Source: Bacteroides sp. (GTDB lineage: Bacteria > Bacteroidota > Bacteroidia > Bacteroidales > Muribaculaceae). From it: a stretch of 55,027 nucleotides of DNA. Of this stretch, positions 26,171 to 35,400 are shown piece by piece (the stretch's first letter is position 1; each line of letters starts with the position of its first letter). Location of the stretch: contig JAAVDF010000030.1 in the NCBI GenBank assembly GCA_014801945.1, positions 16,933-71,959 on the forward strand, written 5' to 3'. Both the position numbers and the translations under genes were made by a program. Below the pieces are notes generated by a model that saw only the letters and a program-made list of their open reading frames with translations, searched no databases and had not been told where the DNA came from.

Positions 26171-27580
26171 ATGGCCGACATTTCACTTATCCGTTCCGGC
26201 GCACCGCTGAATTTCATGCAGCAGCTGCGGCTCACCGCCCAACTGTCGTGGCCCGCAATGATGGCGCAGCTGTCGAGCATTATGATGCAGTATATCGATG
26301 CCGCGATGGTCGGGCGTCTCGGTGCTGACGACTCCGCTGCCGTCGGTCTCGTATCTACGAGTCTCTGGCTATTCTGGGGTATATGCTCGGCCGTGACGGT
26401 CGGCTTTTCCGTACAGGTGGCTCACCGCATAGGAGCTTCCGATCATGAGGGTGCACGCCGCGTGCTCCGCCAGTCAATCATCGCATGTCTGCTTTTCAGC
26501 GTCGTTGTGGTGATCATCGGAGCTGCCATAGCTTGGCCGCTTCCCCGTTGGCTTGGCGGTACGGAGGCTGTCTGCTCAAAGGCATCGCTTTATTTCCTTG
26601 TCTTTGTCCTTGCCCTTCCGCTGCTGACCATGAACTATCTCGGCGGAGCTATGCTCCGTTGTGTCGGCAATATGAAAGTGCCGGGCGGACTCAACGTGAT
26701 GATGTGTGTGCTCGACGTGTTCTTCAACTTTTTTCTCATATTCCCGTCGCGCGACGCTATGGTGCTCGGTCATACGCTCCATCTCCCCGGTGCGGGACTC
26801 GGTGTGCTTGGTGCGGCCCTCGGAACGGTCTCGGCCGAAGTGGTGACGGCGGGTGCGATGATGTGGTATCTGTGCGTGAAGGAGAAATCCATCTGTCTTG
26901 TAGGTCATCCCGGTTCCTTCCGACCTACGCGTGGAGTGCTGTCTAAAGCCCTGCGGGTGTCAGCCCCGATGACTTTGGAACATGCCGTCATCTGCGGTGC
27001 TCAGATAGCAGTGACTGTTATCGTCGCGCCGCTCGGTGTAATGGCCATCGCAGCCAATGCCTTTGCGGTCACGGCCGAGAGTATATGCTATATGCCCGGC
27101 TACGGTATCGGCGACGCGGCCACGACGCTTGTCGGGCAGAGCTACGGTGCGAAACGTCTCGATCTTGCCAAACGTTTCGGCTATATCACTGTCGGTCTCG
27201 GTATGGTCACCATGACGGTGATGGGTGTGGTGATGTATATCTGTGCTCCGTGGGTAATGGAGCTGATGACTCCCGTGGAGGGCATACAGTCACTCGGTGT
27301 GGAATCCCTGCGCATAGAGGCTTTTGCCGAACCTATGTTTGCCGCTGCAATAGTCAGTTACGGTGTTATGATCGGTGTTGGTGATACCATCATTCCCGCA
27401 GCGATGAATTTCGGTAGCATCTGGCTTGTGCGTCTGCCGATAGCTGCACTCCTTGCCCCGACGATGGGGCTTGCAGGCGTGTGGCTGGCAATGTGCATCG
27501 AACTCTGCTTCCGAGGTGCGATATTCCTCTGGAGACTTATTTCTGGCACTTGGTTGAAGAAGGGTCTGAAAACCACCTGA
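26171..27580 (+). CDS. MATE family efflux transporter
   Basis: A 469-residue multidrug and toxin extrusion transporter with about 12 transmembrane helices in two similar halves. Typical stretches are LRLTAQLSWPAMMAQLSSIM near the start, SVQVAHRIGASDHEGARR (near residue 83) and GYGIGDAATTLVGQSYGAKR (near 310). Substrates would be cationic drugs or metabolites exchanged for Na+ or H+. It is third in the DUF3737-MalY-MATE group and is followed by a strong terminator. Confidence 0.93.
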   Translation: MADISLIRSGAPLNFMQQLRLTAQLSWPAMMAQLSSIMMQYIDAAMVGRLGADDSAAVGLVSTSLWLFWGICSAVTVGFSVQVAHRIGASDHEGARRVLRQSIIACLLFSVVVVIIGAAIAWPLPRWLGGTEAVCSKASLYFLVFVLALPLLTMNYLGGAMLRCVGNMKVPGGLNVMMCVLDVFFNFFLIFPSRDAMVLGHTLHLPGAGLGVLGAALGTVSAEVVTAGAMMWYLCVKEKSICLVGHPGSFRPTRGVLSKALRVSAPMTLEHAVICGAQIAVTVIVAPLGVMAIAANAFAVTAESICYMPGYGIGDAATTLVGQSYGAKRLDLAKRFGYITVGLGMVTMTVMGVVMYICAPWVMELMTPVEGIQSLGVESLRIEAFAEPMFAAAIVSYGVMIGVGDTIIPAAMNFGSIWLVRLPIAALLAPTMGLAGVWLAMCIELCFRGAIFLWRLISGTWLKKGLKTT

Positions 27581-27598
27581 ACTTGAATCCCATTTAGC

Positions 27599-27648
27599 AA
27601 AAGAGACGACAACGCTGACGGATAAATCATGCGTTGTCGTCTCTTTTT
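27599..27648 (+). terminator. Terminator after the MATE gene
   Basis: A 17-bp perfect stem (AAAAGAGACGACAACGC at 27599-27615 with its complement at about 27631-27647) is followed by T residues. Confidence 0.88.
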
Positions 27649-27701
27649 ACTGCTTAACCTTATTTAACCGATAATATGGGGCGTTGCGTCGATTAACTTG
27701 C

Positions 27702-27709
27702 TAAATTTG
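27702..27709 (+). promoter_or_regulatory. Possible -7 box for the 27758 outer membrane protein
   Basis: TAAATTTG lies 48 nt before the ATG. The -33 element is not clear. Confidence 0.4.
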
Positions 27710-27757
27710 TCGGCAAACCAATCCATCATAACGTTTTAACTTTATAATCTACGCATT

Positions 27758-28411
27758 ATGCAACGTATTTTACTCTCTCTGCTGCTCCTCCTTGCCGTTC
27801 AGGCTCTTAGGGGAGCTGAAAACGAATCTGCTTTATATCTTCATGAGGCCGGCAGGGACACGGTTGCCACTACCGTTCAGCATCAGGTAATGAGCCGTAA
27901 CGTATTTGCCGAACTTTTCGGCCCATCCTTTGGTGTCTCGCTCGGATTTGACTCACGTTTCCGTCCCGGATCTGTCTTGGGTTACCGTGTCGGTCTCGGT
28001 GTTACTTCCGGATCAGTTGACTATTCCTATAATCACGAATGGCGTGATCTTAGCTTCAATGGAGTCAGTATCCCTCTTGAAATCAATGCGGTTCTGGGAT
28101 CAGGGAAAAGTAAATTTGAGGCCGGATTAGGCATAACTGCATTTGTGCTTAGGCGTGATGAATGGAAAGTGTCGGGCTATTGGGAATGGGACGATGAAGG
28201 AGAGACAATTTCCGAGCCTGAGAGTAGCTTTTGGCACGGTACGCGTCCTAATATTCTCGGCACGATCAATATGGCCTACCGTTATCAGCGCGAGACAGGA
28301 TTTTTCATGCGTGTAGGTCTCACAGCCTTTATCGGAGCGTGGAGTTGTTCACCCATCGACGGGGTGATGGTTCTTCCATGCCTGTCGTTAGGCTACACAT
28401 TCAAATATTAA
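27758..28411 (+). CDS. Outer membrane beta-barrel protein, unknown function
   Basis: A 217-residue protein with a signal peptide (residues 1-19, cleavage after ALRGA) and alternating aromatic/glycine beta-strands (SFGVSLGFDSRF, YRVGLGVTSGSVDYSY, FEAGLGITAFVL), ending in GYTFKY. Its length suggests an eight-stranded barrel. No specific ligand or enzyme motif is seen. It converges on the fimbrillin operon, with 17 bp between the stop codons. Confidence 0.75.
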   Translation: MQRILLSLLLLLAVQALRGAENESALYLHEAGRDTVATTVQHQVMSRNVFAELFGPSFGVSLGFDSRFRPGSVLGYRVGLGVTSGSVDYSYNHEWRDLSFNGVSIPLEINAVLGSGKSKFEAGLGITAFVLRRDEWKVSGYWEWDDEGETISEPESSFWHGTRPNILGTINMAYRYQRETGFFMRVGLTAFIGAWSCSPIDGVMVLPCLSLGYTFKY

Positions 28412-28428
28412 ATGCCTAATCCGGTCAA

Positions 28429-29811
28429 TTATTTTCTCGGCACGGACACATCGGTCACTGAGCCAGCCTTCCATTCGGCTATATCGACGTTCACAAGCAC
28501 CCGGTCACTGATGATCGGGTCACCGGGCTTGGGATCACGGGGATCACGGATTCCGACACCGTCGGAGTAGTTGAGGGTGTATGTATAGACGTAGCCCGGT
28601 TTCCACTGGTCGCCTATCGGGAGAGCGGCCCATCCGAACGCCTTTACTTCGGCGGAATTGGCCGCAAGGTCATACTTTGACGTAAAGGTGGCATCGGTGA
28701 AGTATTCGTCACCATTCTTGTAAAGACGAGTCCGGATGGTCTTATTCGTATCCTTATCGACGGCGAAATAGATCACCTCCATACCGTCGGCATTGTCGGT
28801 GTAGGGATAGACGAGTTTTCCATCATCGTATGGAGTCCTATCGGTCACTCTTAGCAGTACGCTGAAATACATTCCGTCAGCGTTATTCTCGCCATTCGCG
28901 GCATTATCCTTGTAGCTCCATGCGGGATTGGCTGAAGGGATAAGCATGGCCGAGTTGTCATAGCCGGTTTCTCCTCCGACTTTGCTACCCATTATTGATA
29001 CAGCCTTGTCGGATGAAAGCGGTGACCCTTCTGACTTATCGAGCATAACGATATTATCGCCGCTACGGTAGATGTAATCCACACTTCCTTTTGCGACGGC
29101 CTCCCAGCTGCCGGCTTTTGAAGCATCGTCGGTATCATTCCCTGATATAAAGCTGAACACACCCTGCGTTGCGACTCCACCGAGCCTTACACCTGCAATC
29201 TCCACATCGTAGCTTTTGGAATTACCCCATGCTTTGAGTTCGATGCGGCTCAACTGATGATGGAAGTCAAGAGTGATACCCTCCTCTTCGTCGTCAAGCA
29301 GCTTTCCATAGGCTATTGCGGTGATGAAATCGATTTGCGATGCGATGTCGTTTGCGACGCGGAAACCGGAGAGTTTGTATTCGTCCGAAGCCATAGTTTC
29401 ACCCTTGACAAGTGACGGAATGGTAAAATCGGTCTCACTGAACCCTCCAGCCTGACGCATGTCCTCACACGAGGGTGCGAATGCTACGAATCTCAGACGA
29501 TCATCATTGTTGGGCCAGTAGCATTCCGGATCGTAGGACAGGAACTTGCCGGTGACACTTTTGCTGAACGTCTTGTAGAGAAAATATGGGCTGACAGAAG
29601 ATGATGTTACCGTGAAACTTGAGACACAGAAGTTCTCAAGAGTCGAACCAGTCACCTCGGTTGCGCGTGAAGAGACTTCGGGGAGCGAAGCACTGAATGC
29701 AATTCTTCCGGCTTCCGGACCGTTGTCCGAACCTCCGATCTCCTCCTGCGAACATGAGGATGAAAGCATGAGGATACTGAGGAGTGAATATGTCAGTCTG
29801 TACTTAGTCAT
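28429..29811 (-). CDS. Fimbrillin family lipoprotein (fourth paralogue)
   Basis: A 460-residue fimbrillin (Mfa1/FimA-like) subunit of a type V pilus. The lipobox SSSC gives Cys20, followed by SQEE, a surface-export-like sequence. Arg49 in VSSRAT sits where related prepilins are cut by a trypsin-like protease. The conserved middle part reads DFHHQLSRIELKAWG and VEIAGVRLGGV, and the C-terminal part YTLNYSDGVGIRDPRDPKPG then VNVDIAEW, matching the paralogues. Last gene of the six-gene operon, 30 bp after the third fimbrillin. Tip, shaft or anchor position in the pilus is unknown. Confidence 0.88.
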   Translation of the reverse strand: MTKYRLTYSLLSILMLSSSCSQEEIGGSDNGPEAGRIAFSASLPEVSSRATEVTGSTLENFCVSSFTVTSSSVSPYFLYKTFSKSVTGKFLSYDPECYWPNNDDRLRFVAFAPSCEDMRQAGGFSETDFTIPSLVKGETMASDEYKLSGFRVANDIASQIDFITAIAYGKLLDDEEEGITLDFHHQLSRIELKAWGNSKSYDVEIAGVRLGGVATQGVFSFISGNDTDDASKAGSWEAVAKGSVDYIYRSGDNIVMLDKSEGSPLSSDKAVSIMGSKVGGETGYDNSAMLIPSANPAWSYKDNAANGENNADGMYFSVLLRVTDRTPYDDGKLVYPYTDNADGMEVIYFAVDKDTNKTIRTRLYKNGDEYFTDATFTSKYDLAANSAEVKAFGWAALPIGDQWKPGYVYTYTLNYSDGVGIRDPRDPKPGDPIISDRVLVNVDIAEWKAGSVTDVSVPRK

Positions 29812-29841
29812 GGATGTGTGGTTTCAATGGTTATCAGTTCA

Positions 29842-31233
29842 TTATCTTTTGGGGACGTTTAAGTCCGATTCATAGTCATCGGCCGGAGTCCATTCCGCTA
29901 CGTTGACTGTAAACGGAATCTTACCTCTTTCGAGGATCGGGTCTCCGGGTTTGGGATCGTCAGGATCATGCCAGCCGATACCGTCCGAATAATTGAGCTT
30001 GTAGGTGTAGATCTTTCCTGCCTCCCATTTTGCAGCGACGGGAAGCGCGGCCCAGCCGAAACCGCGGATCTCCTCGGTGTCAGTCGGTGTATATTTGCTG
30101 TCGTCGCTCTTTTCTGATGAGGTATAGTAAGTTCCATCAATCTTATAGAGCCTTTTATTTATCTTGCCACTGTTGTCAACGGCAAGATAGATGACAGTCA
30201 TGTTGTCGCGGTCGTTGGGATAGGGGTATGCGATTTCATTCTCCTTATTCTTCACTCTCAGCAGAACGCTGAAATACATTTTATCGGTAGAGTAGGGGGT
30301 GGTTGCGGTAGCGGGATCGCTTTTTCCCTCCCAAGCCTCGATTTTTGCCGACATAGGGATCACCATGGCAGGGCCGGCAGTGCCCATGATGGAAACTGCA
30401 TCATCCTCCGACGCGTGGCTCTCCGCTGTCTTGCTGAGGAGCAGGATTGTCTCTCCACTTGAGAATATATGCTCTACGGATGCCTGATGGCCTGTCGTGT
30501 TGAGCCATGTCTGAGCATCTCCCTTGGGAGTTGACAATGCCGACAGATTGAAATCGCCTTCCACAAACGGATTACCGATACGCACACCGGCTATCTCAAA
30601 ATCGTATTTCTCATTCGCACTCCAAGCCGAGAGCTCTATGCGCGCCAACTGATGCTTGAAGTCAAGCGAAATGCCTGTGTTGGCATTCTCCAAGAGCGAA
30701 CCGGAAGAGTAGGCTGTGAGAAAATCCACTTGTTTTGCTATTTCTGTATTTACCTTGAACTTTTCGAGCTTATAGTCAAGGACTGCAGTTGTGTCAGTCA
30801 GTTTAGATGTATTGATAAGGTTGAAGAAATTCTCGCCTGATAATTTCTTCATGCTGTCGATGGCGGGATAGTAGGCGAAAAAGTGCAGTTTGCTTTTTGA
30901 GTCGGGCCACATGCACTTGTTGTCGCCTTGTGACAGGAAGCGGCCATTAGCATCCTTCTCAAAGCGGACATCCGTGAAAAACGGAGTAATCGCGCTTGTG
31001 GAGGAATCTATCAACGCAGTGTCTTCAGGATTGAAACACGTTACCTGACAGAAATTGAAATTGTCCGATGAGACCACTCCGGCGCGTGACTGTGTGACGG
31101 TAGGGAGATAGGTGCGGAAATAAATCCGTGTGCCGTCACCGGAGAGCTCACTCCTTGCCGGTTCATCCTGCGAACATGAGGTGAACATGAACAAAGTACC
31201 GAGAGCGAAATATGTCAGTTTTCTATTAATCAT
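29842..31233 (-). CDS. Fimbrillin family lipoprotein (third paralogue)
   Basis: A 463-residue fimbrillin with lipobox FTSC (Cys20) and SQDE, and a putative processing Arg50 in VTQSRAG. It shares DFKHQLARIELSAWS, FEIAGVRIGN, GWAALPVAAKW and YKLNYSDGIGWHDPDDPKPG with its neighbours. Sequence outside these blocks differs strongly from the other three, as expected for exposed subunits under diversifying selection. The 103-bp gap upstream has no clear promoter. Confidence 0.88.
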   Translation of the reverse strand: MINRKLTYFALGTLFMFTSCSQDEPARSELSGDGTRIYFRTYLPTVTQSRAGVVSSDNFNFCQVTCFNPEDTALIDSSTSAITPFFTDVRFEKDANGRFLSQGDNKCMWPDSKSKLHFFAYYPAIDSMKKLSGENFFNLINTSKLTDTTAVLDYKLEKFKVNTEIAKQVDFLTAYSSGSLLENANTGISLDFKHQLARIELSAWSANEKYDFEIAGVRIGNPFVEGDFNLSALSTPKGDAQTWLNTTGHQASVEHIFSSGETILLLSKTAESHASEDDAVSIMGTAGPAMVIPMSAKIEAWEGKSDPATATTPYSTDKMYFSVLLRVKNKENEIAYPYPNDRDNMTVIYLAVDNSGKINKRLYKIDGTYYTSSEKSDDSKYTPTDTEEIRGFGWAALPVAAKWEAGKIYTYKLNYSDGIGWHDPDDPKPGDPILERGKIPFTVNVAEWTPADDYESDLNVPKR

Positions 31234-31336
31234 AAAATTACTATGTTAGGGGTCTGTCATTCGATACTTGACCGCTTGATTTGCACCAACAGGGATTAGT
31301 CGGTTTTTATGCAGGGATAACGAGGATGGAAGGTGC

Positions 31337-32779
31337 TTAAGGGACAACCACATCCGGATCATAATCTTCATTTTTGGAGGCATATTCCCAGCGATCCACG
31401 CTTACGCCCCATGAAATGGTGGATTTTCCTCCGATTGGTTTACCCGGTTCGGGATCGTCAGGATCATGCAGGCCGATACCATCCGAATAATTCAGGGTAT
31501 AGACATATCGTTTTCCTGCATTCCAGTCGGCATCGACAGGCACAGCAGCCCATCCGAAATCCTTTATTTCTTCCCCTTCGGCTGCTATATATGGTTTCTG
31601 ACGATAGGGATCTGTAAAGAACGAGCCTTCTGTCTCACCGGGATATAGACGTGTGATGATCTCTCCTGAATGATCGACGGCATAATAAATGACAATCATA
31701 TTATATGGATTGTCGGGATAAGGATAGATCTTGTAACCGGATAAATCTGTAACCCTCAGAAGAATGCTGAAATACATTTTATCGGTGGTGTATGGGATGG
31801 TGGCTATGTCCGGATCAGCAAGACCTTCCCATTTCGGACTGGATGTCGGGATGACCATCGCGCAGCCTCCGAGACCCATGATGGACGCAGCCGATGCAAG
31901 GGAATTATGCTCGGAGTGGTTTATATTGAAGATCCTGTCACCTGATGCCGGAACAGTTTCAGATGCCGGAACTCCGCGGTAAAGATATTCCACCTTATCC
32001 TTGACGACGTCACCGGCATTCATCCAACATCCTGAAGAAGCCGCTGACGTTGCGTCGGAGAACACAAATGTATCTTCAACGACAGGGTTGCCCAGACGTA
32101 CGCCTGCGATCTCGAAATTATAGGCCATACCTGACCCCCAAGCCTTCAGCTCCACTTGGCTCATCTGATGACTGAAAGCAAGTTCGACACCGTTGTTGAA
32201 ATCCTTCCATCTTTCGCCGGATGCTTCGGCCGTTACAAAGTCAAATTGGCGGGAGATATCATTGTTGACACGCACGATTCCGAGCCGGTAATCGACAGCT
32301 GTGGTGGAATTGATCTCGGTAGTGCTATTGATAAGGTTGAAATACTTATAGCTGTTTGAGTCGGAGAGATAGGAATTGTCTGTCGCCATGACAGCACGCG
32401 AAGGAGAGAATGCGAAAAATTTGAGCAGGCCGCCGCCTTCAGGCCAGTCTCGCGGACCTTCGTCAGGAGATGACACATAGGTCACGCCGGCTGATGGTGT
32501 GACTCTGCGGATAAACGTAGCATCTTCGAAATAAGGGCTGATAAACCCTGCCGCATTTGTCTTGATATCACCTGTATTAAAGCATGTGACCTGAAAGGAT
32601 TCAAGATTGTCAAGCGTCATATCCTCGGCCCTTGAGGGGGCGACATCTGAGAGAGAAGTCTTGAAGTAGATCTTATCTCTCATCCAGCTATAGCCATCCG
32701 GCTCTGCTTCCTCCTTTGAACAGGAGGAAGCAGAGAGGACTGCTACAAGTGCAAAATATGTCACTTTTATTATCTTCAT
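31337..32779 (-). CDS. Fimbrillin family lipoprotein (second paralogue)
   Basis: A 480-residue fimbrillin with lipobox SASSC (Cys20) followed by SKEEAE. Putative processing Arg50 lies in VAPSRAE. Shared blocks are AFSHQMSQVELKAWG, FEIAGVRLGNPV, FGWAAVPVDADW and YTLNYSDGIGLHDPDDPEPG. It sits 56 bp after the first fimbrillin in the operon. It is likely exported to the outer membrane as a lipidated prepilin, cleaved after the arginine and polymerised by donor-strand exchange, by analogy with type V pili. Confidence 0.88.
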   Translation of the reverse strand: MKIIKVTYFALVAVLSASSCSKEEAEPDGYSWMRDKIYFKTSLSDVAPSRAEDMTLDNLESFQVTCFNTGDIKTNAAGFISPYFEDATFIRRVTPSAGVTYVSSPDEGPRDWPEGGGLLKFFAFSPSRAVMATDNSYLSDSNSYKYFNLINSTTEINSTTAVDYRLGIVRVNNDISRQFDFVTAEASGERWKDFNNGVELAFSHQMSQVELKAWGSGMAYNFEIAGVRLGNPVVEDTFVFSDATSAASSGCWMNAGDVVKDKVEYLYRGVPASETVPASGDRIFNINHSEHNSLASAASIMGLGGCAMVIPTSSPKWEGLADPDIATIPYTTDKMYFSILLRVTDLSGYKIYPYPDNPYNMIVIYYAVDHSGEIITRLYPGETEGSFFTDPYRQKPYIAAEGEEIKDFGWAAVPVDADWNAGKRYVYTLNYSDGIGLHDPDDPEPGKPIGGKSTISWGVSVDRWEYASKNEDYDPDVVVP

Positions 32780-32835
32780 ATACTTTTAATTCAGTTGACG
32801 GGGTTTTAACCCCGAACCTCTATTGCGGCAGAATA

Positions 32836-34362
32836 TTATTCCTTCGGAACGGTAGTACTGATATTCTGCTCGTCCCAGTTCACGACTGATACGGAGAATG
32901 TGATACCTGAACCGATAATGGGAGTACCGGGTTTGGGATCTTCCGGATCCTGAATGCCCACGCCGTGAGAGAAGTCAAGGGTATAGATGTATTTCTTACC
33001 ACGCTCCCAGTTGACACCTACAGGTACTGAGGCCCAACCGAATTCAACGATTTCGTTATTAGCCCCTACAGTAGCTGTCTTAGAGGGTACGCGCCCGATG
33101 ACCTTGTTTGAATTCTTCTCTTTCTCAAGATAGACCACATTCATGGTGGTGTTATTACCGTAGGGATAAATCTGCGGGGTGTTGACTTCAGAGGCTTCCG
33201 GTTTCAAGGTTACACGGAGAAGGATACTGAAGTACATGTCACCTTCAAGATTGTCGGCACTCCAAGGTTTCGGGTCTTTGCCATCAGAAGCTGCGCTGTA
33301 CTTGGGAGCGATCCAAGGATTCTCTTCGCCGGCCCATGCACCGTTTTTGGTGGGGAGCACCATTGCATTGCCACCCTTACCCATGATCGTGAGGGCGGTA
33401 GCTGCGGTAGTGTGTGCAGGAGTGGTGACTACCTGACCGCCGCTAAGGTTGTTGAAGACACCCATACGGTAGATTTCATCGCCCTCACCGTAGATATACT
33501 CTACCGGGAGTCGCTGAGGATCTTTTGAGATGCCCCATTGGCCGCCTTCGGGATTGCTTACGTTTCCGTCGGCATCACAGAAGTTGAAGATGGCAGAACC
33601 GGTATAGGGACGACCGAGTCTCACACCTGCAATCTCGATATTGAAATCCTTGTTATTTGAGAATGCTCTGAGCTCAACGTTTGAAAGCTGATGTCTGAAT
33701 TTGAGTTCGACACCTAACTTAGCGTCATCTTCACTCTTGGGAGTGGGTGCTGCGATGTGGGCTGTGATGAAGTCAACCTGCTTGGAGATATCGGTAGCCA
33801 CATAGAAGCGTCCGAGTTTGAAACCCTTATAGAGCTGGACATCTTTGAATGTGGAGTTCTGCTGACCCATAGGATCGAGAGGCACATTATCCTGACACAG
33901 GTTGAAGAATTGGATGCCCTGAGTGTAGTTCGCGAGAAGGGTGGAATAATTTTCTGCTGACTGGTCAAGTTGAGTCATGGCGGCAGACTGGATCTCATCA
34001 AGAGAAGGAGCGTAAGCGAAGAATTCCACTTGTTCGGCTACTTCCTGCGAGGGCCATTTCTGGTTACTGGTACTTGCATAGATATTTGCTCCCATCTGGT
34101 AGAATGGTTCATCCCAGAAGAGTGAGTCGGGTAGTTCTCCGTTGACGGCTTTGTGGTTGTTGGGATAAGCTGTCACGTAGAATGTCGCCGGATTAGTGGT
34201 GTAATCGAGAGCCGGATTAACACGGCTTGACACCCCGGCACGGAATGAGATGGGCAAACCATCTCCATCATTGCTCGGTTTAACCGTAGGCACTTCTTCT
34301 TGTGAGCAAGAGGCAAGAACTATAAGGCCACTTGCGATTGCGGTTAAAGAAAGTTTGTTCAT
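32836..34362 (-). CDS. Fimbrillin family lipoprotein (first paralogue)
   Basis: A 508-residue fimbrillin, the longest of the four. The lipobox LASC gives Cys19, followed by SQEEV. Arg47 in GVSSRVN is at the processing position. Shared blocks are KFRHQLSNVELRAFS, IEIAGVRLGRPY, FGWASVPVGVNWERGKKYIY and DFSHGVGIQDPEDPKPG. Insertions in the middle (residues about 120-190 and 310-380) explain the extra length. It is the gene nearest the DUF5119 gene and might be the main subunit, but nothing in the sequence proves this. Confidence 0.88.
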   Translation of the reverse strand: MNKLSLTAIASGLIVLASCSQEEVPTVKPSNDGDGLPISFRAGVSSRVNPALDYTTNPATFYVTAYPNNHKAVNGELPDSLFWDEPFYQMGANIYASTSNQKWPSQEVAEQVEFFAYAPSLDEIQSAAMTQLDQSAENYSTLLANYTQGIQFFNLCQDNVPLDPMGQQNSTFKDVQLYKGFKLGRFYVATDISKQVDFITAHIAAPTPKSEDDAKLGVELKFRHQLSNVELRAFSNNKDFNIEIAGVRLGRPYTGSAIFNFCDADGNVSNPEGGQWGISKDPQRLPVEYIYGEGDEIYRMGVFNNLSGGQVVTTPAHTTAATALTIMGKGGNAMVLPTKNGAWAGEENPWIAPKYSAASDGKDPKPWSADNLEGDMYFSILLRVTLKPEASEVNTPQIYPYGNNTTMNVVYLEKEKNSNKVIGRVPSKTATVGANNEIVEFGWASVPVGVNWERGKKYIYTLDFSHGVGIQDPEDPKPGTPIIGSGITFSVSVVNWDEQNISTTVPKE

Positions 34363-34422
34363 AGATTGGGAGAATTATAGAATTATTATTTTGATTTTCT
34401 AAATAATTTCAGATGAGTTTTG

Positions 34423-35400
34423 TCATACTTGGATATCGAAATAGTAGGTTTCCCAACTGTCGATCTCTATGCTCACTCCGCCTTCGGGAGGTGTGACCGG
34501 CTCGTCAGGAAGTTCAGGCAATTTGAGTCCGTATAGCTTGATGCTGACATTACGCGGATCGGGTGCTTGGTTCACCTGATCTGTCACATCGAAGGTGTAG
34601 AAGTTACCCGTTCGGTTTTTCAGAGCTATGTAGAGACTTATTTTGTGAGGACGTTCAGGACCTGCAGGAAGGCCAAACGTAAGGAATTCGGAACTCAGGG
34701 TTTTCAGTTCATCGTCAGCGGTAAGGGTGAATGTGTGTGATACGGCTTCCGATGTGGCCGACATCCTGCCCGGATAGTAGCCGCCCGCCAGCGACGATAT
34801 GGTAGCGTCGATACGGGTGTCGGCGTTCTGGAGATTTTCCACATCCACGAATTCCACCGAATAATGGCAGACGAGTTCTTCGGGATAGAAGGTCACCGTC
34901 TGCTGATGACTCGAAACCTTTAGCTCGATCTCACTATTCTGAGCACCGTATATCATGGTCGGGGTGATGCGTAACGGTTCATCTTCCGTACCCTCCGCGC
35001 GTGGAATGCTTGTCGTGGAGATTCCCTGACCGAGGAGGACCGACGTATTGTCAGTGTAGATCTCTATCTCATTATGTGAATGCTGGTTGCGCAGATAGTG
35101 GACGTAAGGATCATCATTGCTGTGACACACGGCGGTATGCTTGCCCGCGTATGATGTGATCAGGCCACCGTTACGGTTATTGAACCAATAGTTCATCACG
35201 TCGTGTTCCTCAGGGTAAAGGTACAGGTTCATGGACGAGACCTGTGTGTCAGGTGCCTTGCTCCAGTCAAACACCACCTCGACTTTTTCGGCGATAGTGG
35301 TTGGCGCGTCATCATTGAGATCCTTCTGGGTGCATCCTTCTGTCAGCATGAACATGCCGCCCAACAGCAGTGCCGAAGTTTTAAAGATGTATGGTTTCAT
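34423..35400 (-). CDS. DUF5119 lipoprotein of the pilus operon
   Basis: A 325-residue lipoprotein with lipobox TEGC (Cys23) followed by TQKDLNDD. It belongs to the DUF5119 family, commonly found in fimbrillin operons, where Mfa2/FimB-like lipoproteins anchor and limit pilus length. Core features are VEVVFDWSKAP, a phrase with SSMNLYLYP, and a proline-rich C-terminal linker (LPELPDEPVTPPEGG) before the last strand. An anchor role is inference from position and family. It overlaps the upstream OmpA/DUF3575 gene by 4 nt. Confidence 0.82.
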   Translation of the reverse strand: MKPYIFKTSALLLGGMFMLTEGCTQKDLNDDAPTTIAEKVEVVFDWSKAPDTQVSSMNLYLYPEEHDVMNYWFNNRNGGLITSYAGKHTAVCHSNDDPYVHYLRNQHSHNEIEIYTDNTSVLLGQGISTTSIPRAEGTEDEPLRITPTMIYGAQNSEIELKVSSHQQTVTFYPEELVCHYSVEFVDVENLQNADTRIDATISSLAGGYYPGRMSATSEAVSHTFTLTADDELKTLSSEFLTFGLPAGPERPHKISLYIALKNRTGNFYTFDVTDQVNQAPDPRNVSIKLYGLKLPELPDEPVTPPEGGVSIEIDSWETYYFDIQV